Below, one piece after another: positions 16,534 to 25,510 of a stretch of 64,000 nucleotides of DNA. A program made the translations under genes and the position numbers. Numbering within the stretch: position 1 is the first letter of the stretch; each line of letters opens with the position of its first letter. Where the stretch lies: positions 2,769,276 through 2,833,275 of the forward strand of contig NZ_AQUI01000002.1 in NCBI RefSeq assembly GCF_000371785.1, read 5' to 3'. The notes beneath the pieces were generated by a model that did not search any database, was not told the origin of the DNA, and saw only the letters and a list, made by a program, of their open reading frames with translations. Source of the DNA: Actinopolyspora halophila DSM 43834 (lineage in GTDB: Bacteria > Actinomycetota > Actinomycetes > Mycobacteriales > Pseudonocardiaceae).

Positions 16534-17403
16534 TCAGGTTCCCGGATGGGTCTCCCCGCCGATCGGCGCGAGCACCTCACCCGTGTAGTAGCTGGACAGC
16601 AGCTCGGAGGCGAAGAAGACGTACGAGGGCGCGATCTCGTCCGGCTGGGCCTTCCGCCCCATCGGGGTCTGCTCCCCGAACCCCTCGACCTTGTCCTCCG
16701 GGAGCGTCGCGGGGATCAGCGGCGTCCACACCGGCCCCGGAGCCACGCAGTTCACCCGGATCCCGCTGGCGGCCAGGGACTGGGCCAGCGACTTGGTCAG
16801 GATGTGCACGGCGGCCTTGCTCGCGGAGTAGTCCATCAGCGCCTTGTTCCCGCGCAGCCCGTTGACGGAACCGGTGTTGATCACTGATCCGCCCTCCGGC
16901 AGGTACGGCAGCGCGGCGCGGGTCAACCAGAACGGCCCGTAGACGTTGACCCGGAAGGTGCGATCGAACTGCTCGGTGTCGATGGCGGTGAAGTCCTCCT
17001 GGTAAGCCTGGGTTCCGGCGTGGTTGACCAGCACGTCCAGCCCACCCAGGTCCTGCGCGACCCTGCCCGGCAGGCTCGTGCAGAAGGACTCCTCCGCCAG
17101 ATCGCCCTTGTACAGCTCGCAACGACGCTGCTGAGCGCGCACCAGGGTGGCCGTGCGCTCGGCATCGTCGTCCTCCGCGTCCCCGTAGTAGACCACGGCG
17201 ACATCGGCCCCCTCCTTGGCGAAGGCCACCGACACCGCACGGCCGATGCCCGAATCACCACCGGCCACCAGGGCCCGCTTGCCCTCCAGCAGCCCCTTGC
17301 CCTCGTACAGCCGCATCTCGTCCCGCGGAAGCGGGCGCATCGCGTCGGTACGACCCGGATACTCCTGCTGCTGCCCCGGCACGCTCTCCGGTTTCTCGAC
17401 CAC
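16534..17403 (-). CDS. Short-chain dehydrogenase/reductase of the GsiB/YhdF stress type
   Basis: This is a 289-residue classical SDR with an N-terminal extension of about 45 residues (PGRTDAMRPLPRDEM) typical of the general-stress oxidoreductase subgroup. The cofactor motif is GGDSGIGRA, NHAG corresponds to NNAG, the active-site Ser lies in INTGSVNG, and Tyr-x3-Lys is in DYSASKAAV. The GTG start is supported by GGGAGG five bases upstream. The gene converges with the epimerase. The substrate is unknown; glucose-1-dehydrogenase-like annotations are common for this type. Confidence 0.88.
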   Translation of the reverse strand: MVEKPESVPGQQQEYPGRTDAMRPLPRDEMRLYEGKGLLEGKRALVAGGDSGIGRAVSVAFAKEGADVAVVYYGDAEDDDAERTATLVRAQQRRCELYKGDLAEESFCTSLPGRVAQDLGGLDVLVNHAGTQAYQEDFTAIDTEQFDRTFRVNVYGPFWLTRAALPYLPEGGSVINTGSVNGLRGNKALMDYSASKAAVHILTKSLAQSLAASGIRVNCVAPGPVWTPLIPATLPEDKVEGFGEQTPMGRKAQPDEIAPSYVFFASELLSSYYTGEVLAPIGGETHPGT

Positions 17404-17772
17404 CGCATCCTCCCGGCCACGCACGGCTCGCGATTCGGTCCGCCACTCGACTTCCCCCCGACGGGGCGGATGAAACACCGTTCGCGGCCAGTGCTGCGCA
17501 GCAGCACCTCCGGATTGCGCGCCGGCCTGTCAGGTGCATCCTGGTAGCACGGCTTTTCGCACGAAACACAACCTCTCGCCGGAGCAAGCACGCCAACGCC
17601 CCGGGCCCGAGGAATGTCGCCGAGCCCGGGGGGCATCTCCTTCGGGGCGGCCGATCCGCACGCTCCGTCGAGATCGCGTCGCCGCTGCGTTGACGAGGCC
17701 GCGGCCGGACGAGTGGACCGGTTTCTCACGAACGTGCCCCGGTCGGCGAACCCTCCGAATCGTGGGGACAAC
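17404..17772. other. Intergenic region without a supported gene
   Basis: This divergent control region lies between the SDR gene and the STAS gene. I see no convincing small frame and no clear promoter consensus. Confidence 0.5.
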
Positions 17773-18228
17773 ATGCCCGAATTCGACATACCCGAGCAGA
17801 GCTCCCGCAGTCCGGAGGACTCCTCCTCCGAACCGGTCTTCCGCCCCGGAGCGGGACCGGACCATCCGCTGCGCATGCAGGTCCACCGCCCCGGCACGGG
17901 AGTGCTCGTGCTGTCCGCGGGCGGAACACTGGACACGGCCACCACCGCCGACTTCGCGGAGCTGGTGCGGCACCGGCTGGAATGCACCGCCTCCGGGCTG
18001 GTGCTCGACCTGGCCCACATCGAGTTCATCGACACCGACGGGATCATCACCCTGCTCGAGACCGCCACGCGAGCGCAAGCGCGCGGGGTCGAGCTGGTGC
18101 TGGTGCCCGGGCCGTCCGTGACCAGGCTGCTGGAGCTGCTGGAGGTCGGCGACAGGTTCGTGCGCGAGGACTCGGCCGAGCACGCGGTCAGCAACGCGCA
18201 AGCCGCCGTCCGGGGCCGGTCGCGTTGA
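17773..18228 (+). CDS. STAS-domain anti-anti-sigma-type regulator
   Basis: This 151-residue protein has a disordered acidic N terminus (1-32) and a STAS domain (about 34-145). VLVLSAGGTLDTATTADF and LDLAHIEFIDTDGIITLL follow the SpoIIAA/RsbV fold. At the site where RsbV proteins carry the phosphorylated serine (DSSG) this protein has D87-T88-D89-G90, so the regulated Ser is replaced by Asp. It may therefore be locked in a phospho-like state or regulated in another way. The ATG is chosen because GGGG precedes it and the upstream extension is low-complexity. No partner kinase lies nearby. Confidence 0.82.
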   Translation: MPEFDIPEQSSRSPEDSSSEPVFRPGAGPDHPLRMQVHRPGTGVLVLSAGGTLDTATTADFAELVRHRLECTASGLVLDLAHIEFIDTDGIITLLETATRAQARGVELVLVPGPSVTRLLELLEVGDRFVREDSAEHAVSNAQAAVRGRSR

Positions 18229-18258
18229 GCGGTCGACCCGCCCCACGGCCGGGCGCCG

Positions 18259-19380
18259 CTACCGCGCGGTGTCCTCGAACAGCGGCGCGGCCTCCGAAGC
18301 GAGCTGCAGCTCCTCGCGCGGTTCCACGACGAGCACCGGTGGGCTCGCCCCGGAGCGACTGACCACACCGTCCTCGGCACGGTTCCCGGACAGCCCGGCA
18401 GGCACCCCCAGCAGCGCAAGCCGCTCACAGACGCCTTCACGCACTTCGGGCTGATTCCAGCCGATCTCGCCCGTGAACACCACGGCATCGACGCGACGCA
18501 GGTGCGTGGCCATCGCCGCCAACCCCTCGGCAGCCCGCCTGCAGAACACCTCGATCGCCAGTCCGGCCGCTGCCCCACCACGGTTCGCCTCGGCGACGAG
18601 CTCCCTGGTGTCGTCGGAATACCCCCCGGACAAGCCGTACAGCCCGGACTCCCCGTGCAGGGAATCGCTCAACTCGTCGAGCCCCACCTCCTCGTGTCGC
18701 AGCAACCACAGCAGAGCGCCGGGATCCACGTCCCCGCTGCGCCGAGCCATCACGACCCCGCTCAAGGGGGTCAGCCCCATGCTCGTCGCCACGCTGGCAC
18801 CGGAACGCACCGCGCAGACCGAGCTCCCGCCCCCCAGGTGGGCCACCAGCACGTCGATGTCCTCCCGACGAGCTCGCAGCAGCTCGCCCGCACGGCGCAG
18901 CGCCCACGCGTAGGAGATCCCGTGGAACCCGAAACGGCGCGTGGCTTCCCTCCAGCGTTCAGGCACCGGTTCGACACGCGCCGCCTCGGGGAGGGTCTCG
19001 TGGAAAGCGGTGTCGGGGCACACCGCCTGCGGCAGTTCGGGAGCCGCGTGCCCGGCGCGCTGGAGCAGCTGGACGGTGGAGGGAACGTGCTGCGGTGCCA
19101 GCGGCTCCAGCTCGTGCAACGCGTCGACGGTGTCCTGCCCGAACAGATCCGGCCGGGGAAAACGTCGCCCTCCGTGCATCAGCCGGTGAGCCACTCCACG
19201 CACCGTGGTCCGGTGCCTTTCGAGGAACTCGTCGAAAGCACGCAACGACTCCCCCGAGGTGGGGGACTCACCCGTGTGGCGGGAGTCCAACAGCCGGGGC
19301 AGGGAGTCCGCCGTGACCTCGACCGCATCGAGCCGCAGGCTGTTCGACCCCGGATTCACCGTCAGAACACCGGTATTCAC
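18259..19380 (-). CDS. ackA: Acetate kinase
   Basis: This 373-residue enzyme makes ATP and acetate from acetyl phosphate. The N-terminal motif VLTVNPGSNSLRL, the block RFGFHGISY and the phosphate-binding loop HLGGGSSVCAV identify it. The C terminus has VVFTGEIGWNQPEVR. It is slightly shorter than the usual 400 residues. The GTG start has GGAGGG upstream and lies one base after the phosphoketolase stop, so the two enzymes form an operon: xylulose-5-P or fructose-6-P is split to acetyl-P, which is then cashed in for ATP. Confidence 0.95.
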   Translation of the reverse strand: MNTGVLTVNPGSNSLRLDAVEVTADSLPRLLDSRHTGESPTSGESLRAFDEFLERHRTTVRGVAHRLMHGGRRFPRPDLFGQDTVDALHELEPLAPQHVPSTVQLLQRAGHAAPELPQAVCPDTAFHETLPEAARVEPVPERWREATRRFGFHGISYAWALRRAGELLRARREDIDVLVAHLGGGSSVCAVRSGASVATSMGLTPLSGVVMARRSGDVDPGALLWLLRHEEVGLDELSDSLHGESGLYGLSGGYSDDTRELVAEANRGGAAAGLAIEVFCRRAAEGLAAMATHLRRVDAVVFTGEIGWNQPEVREGVCERLALLGVPAGLSGNRAEDGVVSRSGASPPVLVVEPREELQLASEAAPLFEDTAR

Positions 19381-19381
19381 G

Positions 19382-21817
19382 TCACCCTCCGCTCTCGTGC
19401 TCGTCACCCGCTTCCGCGCTCGCCGCGCCCGCACCGGGACGTTCCTCGGAACCGGGGCCCTGCCAGGTCCACTCCGCGACCTCGGGAAGATCCCGACCGT
19501 GCTCGCGGGTGTGGAGATCGTGCTCGGTGCGCTTGTCGATCATCGCCTGCCGCGTCTCCGCGGCTCCCGCCCCCAACCCTGCGACGTGGTCGATCACGTC
19601 GACGACCAACGCGTAGCGGTCTATCCCGTTGCGCACAGCCATGTCGAAGGGCGTGGTGGTGGCCCCTTCCTCGCGATAGCCACGCACGTGCAGATTCCGG
19701 TTCGGCCTCCCGTGCGTGAGCCGGTGGATCAACCACGGATAACCGTGGTAGACGAACACCACCGGCTTGTCGGCCGTGAACAGGGATTCGAACTCGGTGT
19801 CGGGGATGCCGTGCGGGTTCTCCCGCCCGCCCTGCAGACGCAGCAGGTCGATCACGTTGACCACCCGCACCCCCAGTCGCGGAAGCCGGTGCCGCAGCAG
19901 GTCCACCGCGGCGAGGGTCTCCCTGGTGGGCACGTCGCCCGCGCAGGCGAGCACCACGTCCGGCTCCCCCTCGGCGGTGCCCGCCCACTCCCACGTCCCG
20001 ATCCCCCGCACGACGTGACGCCGCGCCTCCTCCATCGCCAACCAGTTCGGCTGTGACTGCTTGCCGGACACGACGACGTTGATTCCGTTCTCACCGCGCA
20101 GGCAGGTGTCGATGACGCAGAGCAGCGTGTTCGCGTCGGGAGGCAGATGCACCCGAACCAGCTCCGGCTTCTTGTGCGTGACGTGGTCGAGGAAACCGGG
20201 GTCCTGGTGCGAGAAACCGTTGTGGTCCTGCTGCCAGACGTGCGAGCTCAGCAGATAGGTCAACGAGGGAACCGGCCCGCGCCACGACAGTTCACCGCTG
20301 ACCTTCAGCCATTTGGCGAACTGGTTGAACATCGAGTCGACGATGTGCACGAACGCCTCGTAGCTGACGAACAGTCCGTGCCTGCCCGTCAGCAGGTATC
20401 CCTCCAGCCACCCCTGGAGGGTGTGCTCGCTGAGCATCTCCATGACCCTGCCTCCGGGAGCCAGCTCGGCCTCCACCGAGTCCGTCTCCGCCTGCCAGGC
20501 CCGCGAAGTCGCGGCGTGGACGGCGCCCAGTTTGTTGGAGTCCAGTTCGTCGGGGCAGAAGATCCGGAAGTCGCGCCGCCGCGCGTTCGCGGAGAACACG
20601 TCACGCAGGTACTCCCCGAGCGCGGCCATGGGCGATCCGACCCCGCCACCGCGTCGGGGGATGTCCACCGCGTACTCACGGACGTCCGGAAGCCTCAGCG
20701 CGACCGCCACGCCCCCGTTGGCAGCCGGATTGGCCCCCATCCTCCTGTGCCCCTCCGGAATCGCTTCGGTGATCACCGAGCGGGGACGCCCCCGCTCGTC
20801 GAACAACTCCTCCGGGGCGTACTCGCGCATCCACCGCTCCAGCAGCCCGAGCCGCTCCGGATCCTCCGCGGGAGAATCCAGCGGGATCTGGTGGGCCCGC
20901 CAGGTTCCCTCCACGGGCTCACCGCCGAGCTCACCGGGCCCCGTCCACCCCTTCGGTGTGCGCAGCACGATCATCGGCCACCGCGGCCTGGTTCTCGTGC
21001 CGTGCTCCCGCGCGGACCGGCGGATCTCCCGAATGTCGTCGATCGCGCGGTCCAGCGCCCCGGCGAGATCATGGTGCACCCGCTCCGGGTCATCGCCCTC
21101 GACCAGGTACGGGACGTACCCGTACCCACTCAGCAACGCGGAGAGCTCCTCGTCGCCGATGCGGTCCAGCAGGGTCGGGCTGGCGATCTTGTACCCGTTC
21201 AGGTGCAGCACCGGAAGCACCGCACCGTCGTGGACGGGATCGAGGAACTTGTTGCCGTGCCAGGCCGTGGCCAACGGCCCGGTTTCCGCCTCGCCGTCCC
21301 CGATCACGCAGACCGCGATGCGTTCCGGGGCGTCGAACACCGCGCCGTGGGCGTGCGCCAGGGAGTAGCCAAGTTCCCCGCCCTCGTTGATCGAACCGGG
21401 AACTTCGGGACCGCTGTGACTGGGCATCCCCCCTGGAAAGGAGAAGTTCCGGAACAGCTCGGCCATGCCGTCCTCGTCCCTGCCCACGGCCGGATACATC
21501 TCGCTGTAGGAGCCTTCCAGCCAAGTGGCGGCCTGCACAGCCGGGCCGCCGTGCCCCGGCCCGGTCACGTACAACACGTCGAGATCGCCGAGGCGGATCA
21601 ACCTGTTGAGATGGGAATAGACGAGCGTGAGTCCGGGCACCGTGCCCCAGTGACCGAGCAACCTCGATTTGACGTGCTCGGCACGCAACGACTCACGCAG
21701 CAGCGGGTTCGCCGTCAGGTAGAGCTGACCGACGGCCAGGTAGTTCGCGGCTCGCCAGAAGGCATCCACTCGCTCGTACTCACCGTCCGCGAGCGGCGCT
21801 GCGGGAACGGTCCGCAT
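19382..21817 (-). CDS. xfp: Phosphoketolase (xylulose-5-P/fructose-6-P)
   Basis: This 811-residue TPP enzyme cleaves xylulose-5-phosphate (and often fructose-6-phosphate) into acetyl phosphate plus glyceraldehyde-3-phosphate or erythrose-4-phosphate. Signature parts are GHWGTVPGLTLVYSHLNR, GPGHGGPAVQA, SFPGGMPSHSGPEVPGSINEGG and the TPP motif GDGEAETG. The length is normal for the family. The ATG has GGGAGG upstream. No transaldolase or transketolase gene is nearby. Paired with ackA it gives a short ATP-yielding bypass. Confidence 0.96.
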   Translation of the reverse strand: MRTVPAAPLADGEYERVDAFWRAANYLAVGQLYLTANPLLRESLRAEHVKSRLLGHWGTVPGLTLVYSHLNRLIRLGDLDVLYVTGPGHGGPAVQAATWLEGSYSEMYPAVGRDEDGMAELFRNFSFPGGMPSHSGPEVPGSINEGGELGYSLAHAHGAVFDAPERIAVCVIGDGEAETGPLATAWHGNKFLDPVHDGAVLPVLHLNGYKIASPTLLDRIGDEELSALLSGYGYVPYLVEGDDPERVHHDLAGALDRAIDDIREIRRSAREHGTRTRPRWPMIVLRTPKGWTGPGELGGEPVEGTWRAHQIPLDSPAEDPERLGLLERWMREYAPEELFDERGRPRSVITEAIPEGHRRMGANPAANGGVAVALRLPDVREYAVDIPRRGGGVGSPMAALGEYLRDVFSANARRRDFRIFCPDELDSNKLGAVHAATSRAWQAETDSVEAELAPGGRVMEMLSEHTLQGWLEGYLLTGRHGLFVSYEAFVHIVDSMFNQFAKWLKVSGELSWRGPVPSLTYLLSSHVWQQDHNGFSHQDPGFLDHVTHKKPELVRVHLPPDANTLLCVIDTCLRGENGINVVVSGKQSQPNWLAMEEARRHVVRGIGTWEWAGTAEGEPDVVLACAGDVPTRETLAAVDLLRHRLPRLGVRVVNVIDLLRLQGGRENPHGIPDTEFESLFTADKPVVFVYHGYPWLIHRLTHGRPNRNLHVRGYREEGATTTPFDMAVRNGIDRYALVVDVIDHVAGLGAGAAETRQAMIDKRTEHDLHTREHGRDLPEVAEWTWQGPGSEERPGAGAASAEAGDEHESGG

Positions 21818-22121
21818 CCGGGAGACCTCCCGTCTCCTAGGGGCACTTGCGCGCTCTGCGCCGAACTCCTCCGCCTCGCGTGCGCGAGGGCCGCGTTCAC
21901 GAGCTCACCAGCGCGTTCCTGCCGCGTCGGCTACTGACGTGGCGCTTCTCGGCGCGGCATCGAAGAATCCACCCGGGCAACTCGCACCGTCGCGAGCTCC
22001 CGGTCGAGCGCCCGGCGAGGACGGCCCCGCACCAGCTGGACCGCTACCCGGTGTCAGGGACTCCCGGAGCCGGGCGTCGTCCGAGGTTCCGCCGAGTGAG
22101 CCTGCGCCGATAAACGCCTGC
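21818..22121. other. Intergenic region upstream of xfp
   Basis: This stretch of about 300 bases must contain the xfp-ackA promoter and the end of the DUF2267 transcript. I found no SigB-like box and no supported small gene in it. Confidence 0.5.
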
Positions 22122-22538
22122 TCAGGTCGTGTGCATCTCGCCGGTGCTTCCGGAGTCGAGGAGCTGCCGGAGCTGCTCCGGCAAGGCGTCCCGCACCTTG
22201 TCCATCTGACCGCCCTGGGTGGCTTCGCGCAGCATCTCCATGACCACCCGGCTGGCGTACGCGGCCCCGGACTCGTCCAACCCGCCACGAGAGCTCACCC
22301 GTTCGAGGAACTCCTTCAGGTCGAAGCGCTCCCCGCTGCCCGCGCCGCTGAACACCTCGGTGCGCCGCAGGTGCTCGCCGATCTCCCTCGGGAGCTGGGC
22401 GGCCACGTGCTCGGCGAGCTGCTCCGGGATCCGCTCACCGAGCGTCTCCAGCGTCGCCCGCGTGACCGCCTCGGCCGCTCCGCGGCTCGGCAGCTTGGCA
22501 CGGGCCTGCACCTGGCCGATGAACGTGTCGTGTTGCAT
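22122..22538 (-). CDS. DUF2267 family protein
   Basis: This 138-residue soluble helical protein starts MQHDTFIGQVQARAKL and contains AAEAVTRATLETLGERI and AAQLPREIGEHL, the recurring pattern of DUF2267. The C-terminal part repeats a similar helical unit. The molecular function of the family is unknown. A SigB/SigF-like promoter lies about 55 bases upstream of the start codon, consistent with stress induction. Confidence 0.88.
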   Translation of the reverse strand: MQHDTFIGQVQARAKLPSRGAAEAVTRATLETLGERIPEQLAEHVAAQLPREIGEHLRRTEVFSGAGSGERFDLKEFLERVSSRGGLDESGAAYASRVVMEMLREATQGGQMDKVRDALPEQLRQLLDSGSTGEMHTT

Positions 22539-22592
22539 GGTCTTTCCCCAATCAACGCCGTCCCTCGATCAACGCTGTCCCTCAGCAGGGGA

Positions 22593-22619
22593 ATACCCAG
22601 CACGCTCGGGTGCACAACC
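22593..22619 (-). promoter_or_regulatory. SigB/SigF-type promoter for the DUF2267 gene
   Basis: Read on the minus strand, GGTTG (22619-22615), a 16-base spacer and GGGTAT (22598-22593) fit the stress-sigma consensus closely. It points at the DUF2267 start at 22538. Confidence 0.6.
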
Positions 22620-22643
22620 TCCGCACCGGCAGCGAACGGCCGA

Positions 22644-23852
22644 TCAGTCCGCGTCCTCGTGCTCCTGCCCGGTGCGTTCCCTCCTGCGCCTGCGCGCTCG
22701 GCGTTCCTGCTCCCGCTTGCTGTAGGTGGCCCGGCGCACCGCGGCCTCGCTCTCCAGGCTGGACCCCAGAGCACCCGCGATGGTGCCCATCGAACTGGCC
22801 AACCACACCAGACTCGCGTACTCGGACAGCCCCACCGAGTGCCCGAGCTGAACCTCCATGTAGGAGGCGGAGATGACCGCCACCGCGGCCAGCAACGTCA
22901 CGGCGAACAGCAGCACGTACATGCACACCACGCCGATCAGCAGGGTCAGCAGGGTGGCGGCGTTGTACATCGCGGCCCGTTTCGCGTCCCCGTGCCGCGC
23001 GGGGCGCTCCCACAGGCTGTTGTGCACGATGATCCAGACGGCCATCATCGCCACGGCGAAGCAGGAGATCCCCAACAGCCGCAGCGAGCTCAGCGCATCG
23101 GCCATGCCCCAGATCGACGGGTAGAAGATCCCGAACGCGGCCGCGGCGGCCGAAGCGGCGATCGCCCTGGACAAACTGGGCACCAGCCTCCACGGGCGGT
23201 TGTCCCGCACCATCCCGAACAACAACCGCAGCCTGCCCCGCGTGCCGGTCAGCGCCAGGTGCAGGTCGATGTTCTCCTGCTCGGAGGGGACCTGCCGCAC
23301 CGGCGAGGCGAGCTCGGTGGGGCGCCTGCGTATGTGGTGGTGGCTGCGGCTGACCGCACGGCTGCCGCTGGACCCCAGCTTCTCCTTGCTGATCATGCCG
23401 ACCACGTGCGCCACGGTGTTGCACGCGTGGGCGCGGGGACGCAACCAGCCGATCGCCGGCAGCGAAGCCAGAGCGACACCACGCTCCACGTCGACGTCGG
23501 CCACCACGGGACGGCTCCCGTCGCTGCGGGGAAGCTCGGTGATGCACACCATGAGGTCCCACTGCTCGGTGGACATCTTCTCCGCCGCCTCGTCCAGGGG
23601 AATGCGGCCCTGCTCGTCCAGTGGAATCTGCTCGGAGCGAACGCGCACCCGCCAGACGACCTCGTCGTCCACCCGGTTCGCCAGCACGCCGGGCAAGTCC
23701 GTGCTCAGCTTGCGAGCGATGTCGGTGGGTCTTCCCGGATCGGACAGCAGTCCCACCGTGACCGTAGGCGCGCTGCCGTCGGCCCCCGATTCCGCGTTCA
23801 ACGGCGTTGCCACCTCCCCCGGATCGCGTCCCCGACCCCACGTGGGTCCCAC
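22644..23852 (-). CDS. Multipass membrane protein with a cytoplasmic N-terminal domain
   Basis: This 402-residue protein has residues 28-190 as a soluble alpha/beta domain (VTVGLLSDPGRPTDIARKL, then WDLMVCITELP). Four hydrophobic segments follow between about 225 and 360, and a very basic tail (RRARRRRRER). The layout matches conserved actinobacterial membrane proteins of unknown function. The start is uncertain: the GTG at 23852 has a poor ribosome site, while a TTG at 23801 lies 11 bases after GGGGGAGG and would begin MNAESGADG. No function can be assigned. Confidence 0.7.
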   Translation of the reverse strand: MGPTWGRGRDPGEVATPLNAESGADGSAPTVTVGLLSDPGRPTDIARKLSTDLPGVLANRVDDEVVWRVRVRSEQIPLDEQGRIPLDEAAEKMSTEQWDLMVCITELPRSDGSRPVVADVDVERGVALASLPAIGWLRPRAHACNTVAHVVGMISKEKLGSSGSRAVSRSHHHIRRRPTELASPVRQVPSEQENIDLHLALTGTRGRLRLLFGMVRDNRPWRLVPSLSRAIAASAAAAAFGIFYPSIWGMADALSSLRLLGISCFAVAMMAVWIIVHNSLWERPARHGDAKRAAMYNAATLLTLLIGVVCMYVLLFAVTLLAAVAVISASYMEVQLGHSVGLSEYASLVWLASSMGTIAGALGSSLESEAAVRRATYSKREQERRARRRRRERTGQEHEDAD

Positions 23853-23915
23853 CGAAAAGGTTCCACGGTGATCCCGAGGTCAAACTCCCCGAGCGGGACC
23901 GCACGTTCCCGGGAG

Positions 23916-23940
23916 GTTTCGCTCCGACTCATCCGGGATA
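23916..23940 (+). promoter_or_regulatory. Possible SigB-type promoter for the second hemerythrin
   Basis: GTTT (23916-23919), a 15-base spacer and GGGATA (23935-23940) resemble the stress-sigma consensus with one altered position in the -10 element. The hemerythrin start is 95 bases downstream. Confidence 0.4.
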
Positions 23941-24035
23941 TTCACGAGGAAGTGTGTCCTCCGAACGAACCGGGCACCTTCCGGGCCCCGCCCGGACACT
24001 TGAACACATGCGCATCGACGCCGCAGGAGAACACC

Positions 24036-24608
24036 ATGCTGCGGGAACTGGTCACCAACGAGGGCGATCTGATCGACATCGTGGACAACGATCACCGCAC
24101 TCTGGAACGTGCTTTCGAGGAGTACGAGGGTGGATCCGGTGACTCGTGGGACCGGCGTGGACTGGTCGAATACATCACCGCCGAGATGATCCGCCACATG
24201 GTGGCCGAGGAGGAGTACCTCTACCCGGCGGTCCAGGAGAAGCTCTCCGAACTCCAATCCACCAGCGAACGGGAACTGTCCGAGCACGCGCGGTTCGAAC
24301 AGGAGCTGAAAGCCCTGGAGGGGATCACCTCCGATCAGGACGACTTCGATCGGCGCGCCCGTGCGCTGTTCCGGGGCTTCCGGGAGCACATGCGCGGTGA
24401 GGAGCGGGAGCTGCTCCCGCGCCTGTACTCCGCCTGCAGCGCCCGTCAGCTGCTGGCCCTGGGCAGCAAGATCACGATGGTTCGCTCCGTCGCCCCGACA
24501 CGGCCGCACCCGGCGGCACCGAGCCATCCCCCCGCCAACATGCTCCTGAACCCCGGGATGGGGCTCGTCGACCGCGTGCGGGACGCGTTCTTCGGCAAAG
24601 AACGTTGA
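24036..24608 (+). CDS. Hemerythrin HHE-domain protein (paralogue 2)
   Basis: This is a 190-residue di-iron four-helix protein. Candidate ligands are H20 (VDNDHRTLE), H54 and E58 (RHMVAEEEYLYP), H84 (SEHARFE) and H118 with E122 (EHMRGEERELLP). The tail after residue 153 (TRPHPAAPSHPPAN, then GLVDRVRDAFFGKER) matches the tail of the hemerythrin at 3408-3974 almost residue for residue. The ATG follows CAGGAGA by five bases. The two genes are paralogues 20 kb apart in the same stress region. Confidence 0.9.
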   Translation: MLRELVTNEGDLIDIVDNDHRTLERAFEEYEGGSGDSWDRRGLVEYITAEMIRHMVAEEEYLYPAVQEKLSELQSTSERELSEHARFEQELKALEGITSDQDDFDRRARALFRGFREHMRGEERELLPRLYSACSARQLLALGSKITMVRSVAPTRPHPAAPSHPPANMLLNPGMGLVDRVRDAFFGKER

Positions 24609-24657
24609 CCGGCCGGAAAGCGGTCCCGCCTCGCGGTCGTGGCGGTGTCGGCGGGAA

Positions 24658-24700
24658 GGCCCGGTTCGAAGTCCCCACCACGGGCGGGACTTACCGGGCC
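24658..24700. terminator. Bidirectional terminator between convergent genes
   Basis: GGCCCGGT pairs with ACCGGGCC and, after a 3-base bulge, AAGTCCC pairs with GGGACTT around a 10-base loop. It stands between the hemerythrin gene (ends 24608, plus) and the DUF4383 gene (ends 24728, minus), so it can serve both. Confidence 0.75.
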
Positions 24701-24727
24701 CGACCGGGCACCGACGGAGAAATCCGG

Positions 24728-25384
24728 TCAGGGCCCGCCCGAGGGGTCACGACGCGTGGCTTGACGATAGGCCCTGGCGTGCTCCGAAGCCCTCCGGCGG
24801 GCGTGATCCCGCCGCACGGCCAGGACCTGGTCGACGGTCGCTTTGCCCTCCCCCATGGCGACCTCGGCTTCCAGCAGTCGCTGCTCCTGCTCGTCGGGCT
24901 CCTGCTCGTGCAGTTGCTCCTCCGGATCCGGACGGCGGGAGCGCATCGGATGCGCACGCCGGTAGGGATTGTCGGGCGGCAACCCTCCCGAGACCCGGCC
25001 GTAGAAACCGAGCACGAGCAGGAAGACGCCGACGACCAGACTGAAGAACACGTTCGGCAACCGGAACGCCAGGATGTTGAACGACGTGTGCAGAATCGCC
25101 AGGTGCACGATCCCCGACAGCAGGAACAGCACCGCGAACACGACACTCGTCGTGGAGGAGACCTTCGGCCCCCACAGGGCCGCTCCCACCAGGAGCGCCC
25201 CGGCCACCACGGAAATGACGGCCAGCGCACCGTTGCTGGACAGCCCGTACACCCACTGTCCGTCCGTCCTGAACCAGGCAAGCCCCCGGATCAGTCCCGT
25301 GATCGCGAACACGAGCAGGGCGAGTCCGATAACGGCCGCGCCCGAGCGGTGTATCAAGTGCACCGTGCGAGGACCCAGCGCCAT
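24728..25384 (-). CDS. DUF4383 membrane protein
   Basis: In this 218-residue protein residues 1-130 contain four transmembrane helices with the DUF4383 pattern (VHLIHRSGAAVIGLALLVFAITG at the start and HTSFNILAFRLPNVFFSLVVG later). A charged Gln/Glu/Arg-rich cytoplasmic tail follows, ending near LAVRRDHARRRASEHARAY. The tail is longer than in basic members of the family. Function unknown; the family is common in actinomycete stress regions. Confidence 0.85.
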   Translation of the reverse strand: MALGPRTVHLIHRSGAAVIGLALLVFAITGLIRGLAWFRTDGQWVYGLSSNGALAVISVVAGALLVGAALWGPKVSSTTSVVFAVLFLLSGIVHLAILHTSFNILAFRLPNVFFSLVVGVFLLVLGFYGRVSGGLPPDNPYRRAHPMRSRRPDPEEQLHEQEPDEQEQRLLEAEVAMGEGKATVDQVLAVRRDHARRRASEHARAYRQATRRDPSGGP

Positions 25385-25510
25385 GGTCGGACCTCCGAGA
25401 ACCCGAGAGTTCGTTCGACCACGGACTTCCCCCCCCGTCGCGGGATCCGAAACACGATCCCGACGAGTTCCGCTCGATCACCCGTCCCCCGCTCCCGTTA
25501 AGATGGCGCC

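Noticed and set aside
20147-21937. Plus-strand open frame of 596 codons opposite the phosphoketolase
   Set aside because: The phosphoketolase motifs on the other strand are unmistakable; this frame has no domain or ribosome site.
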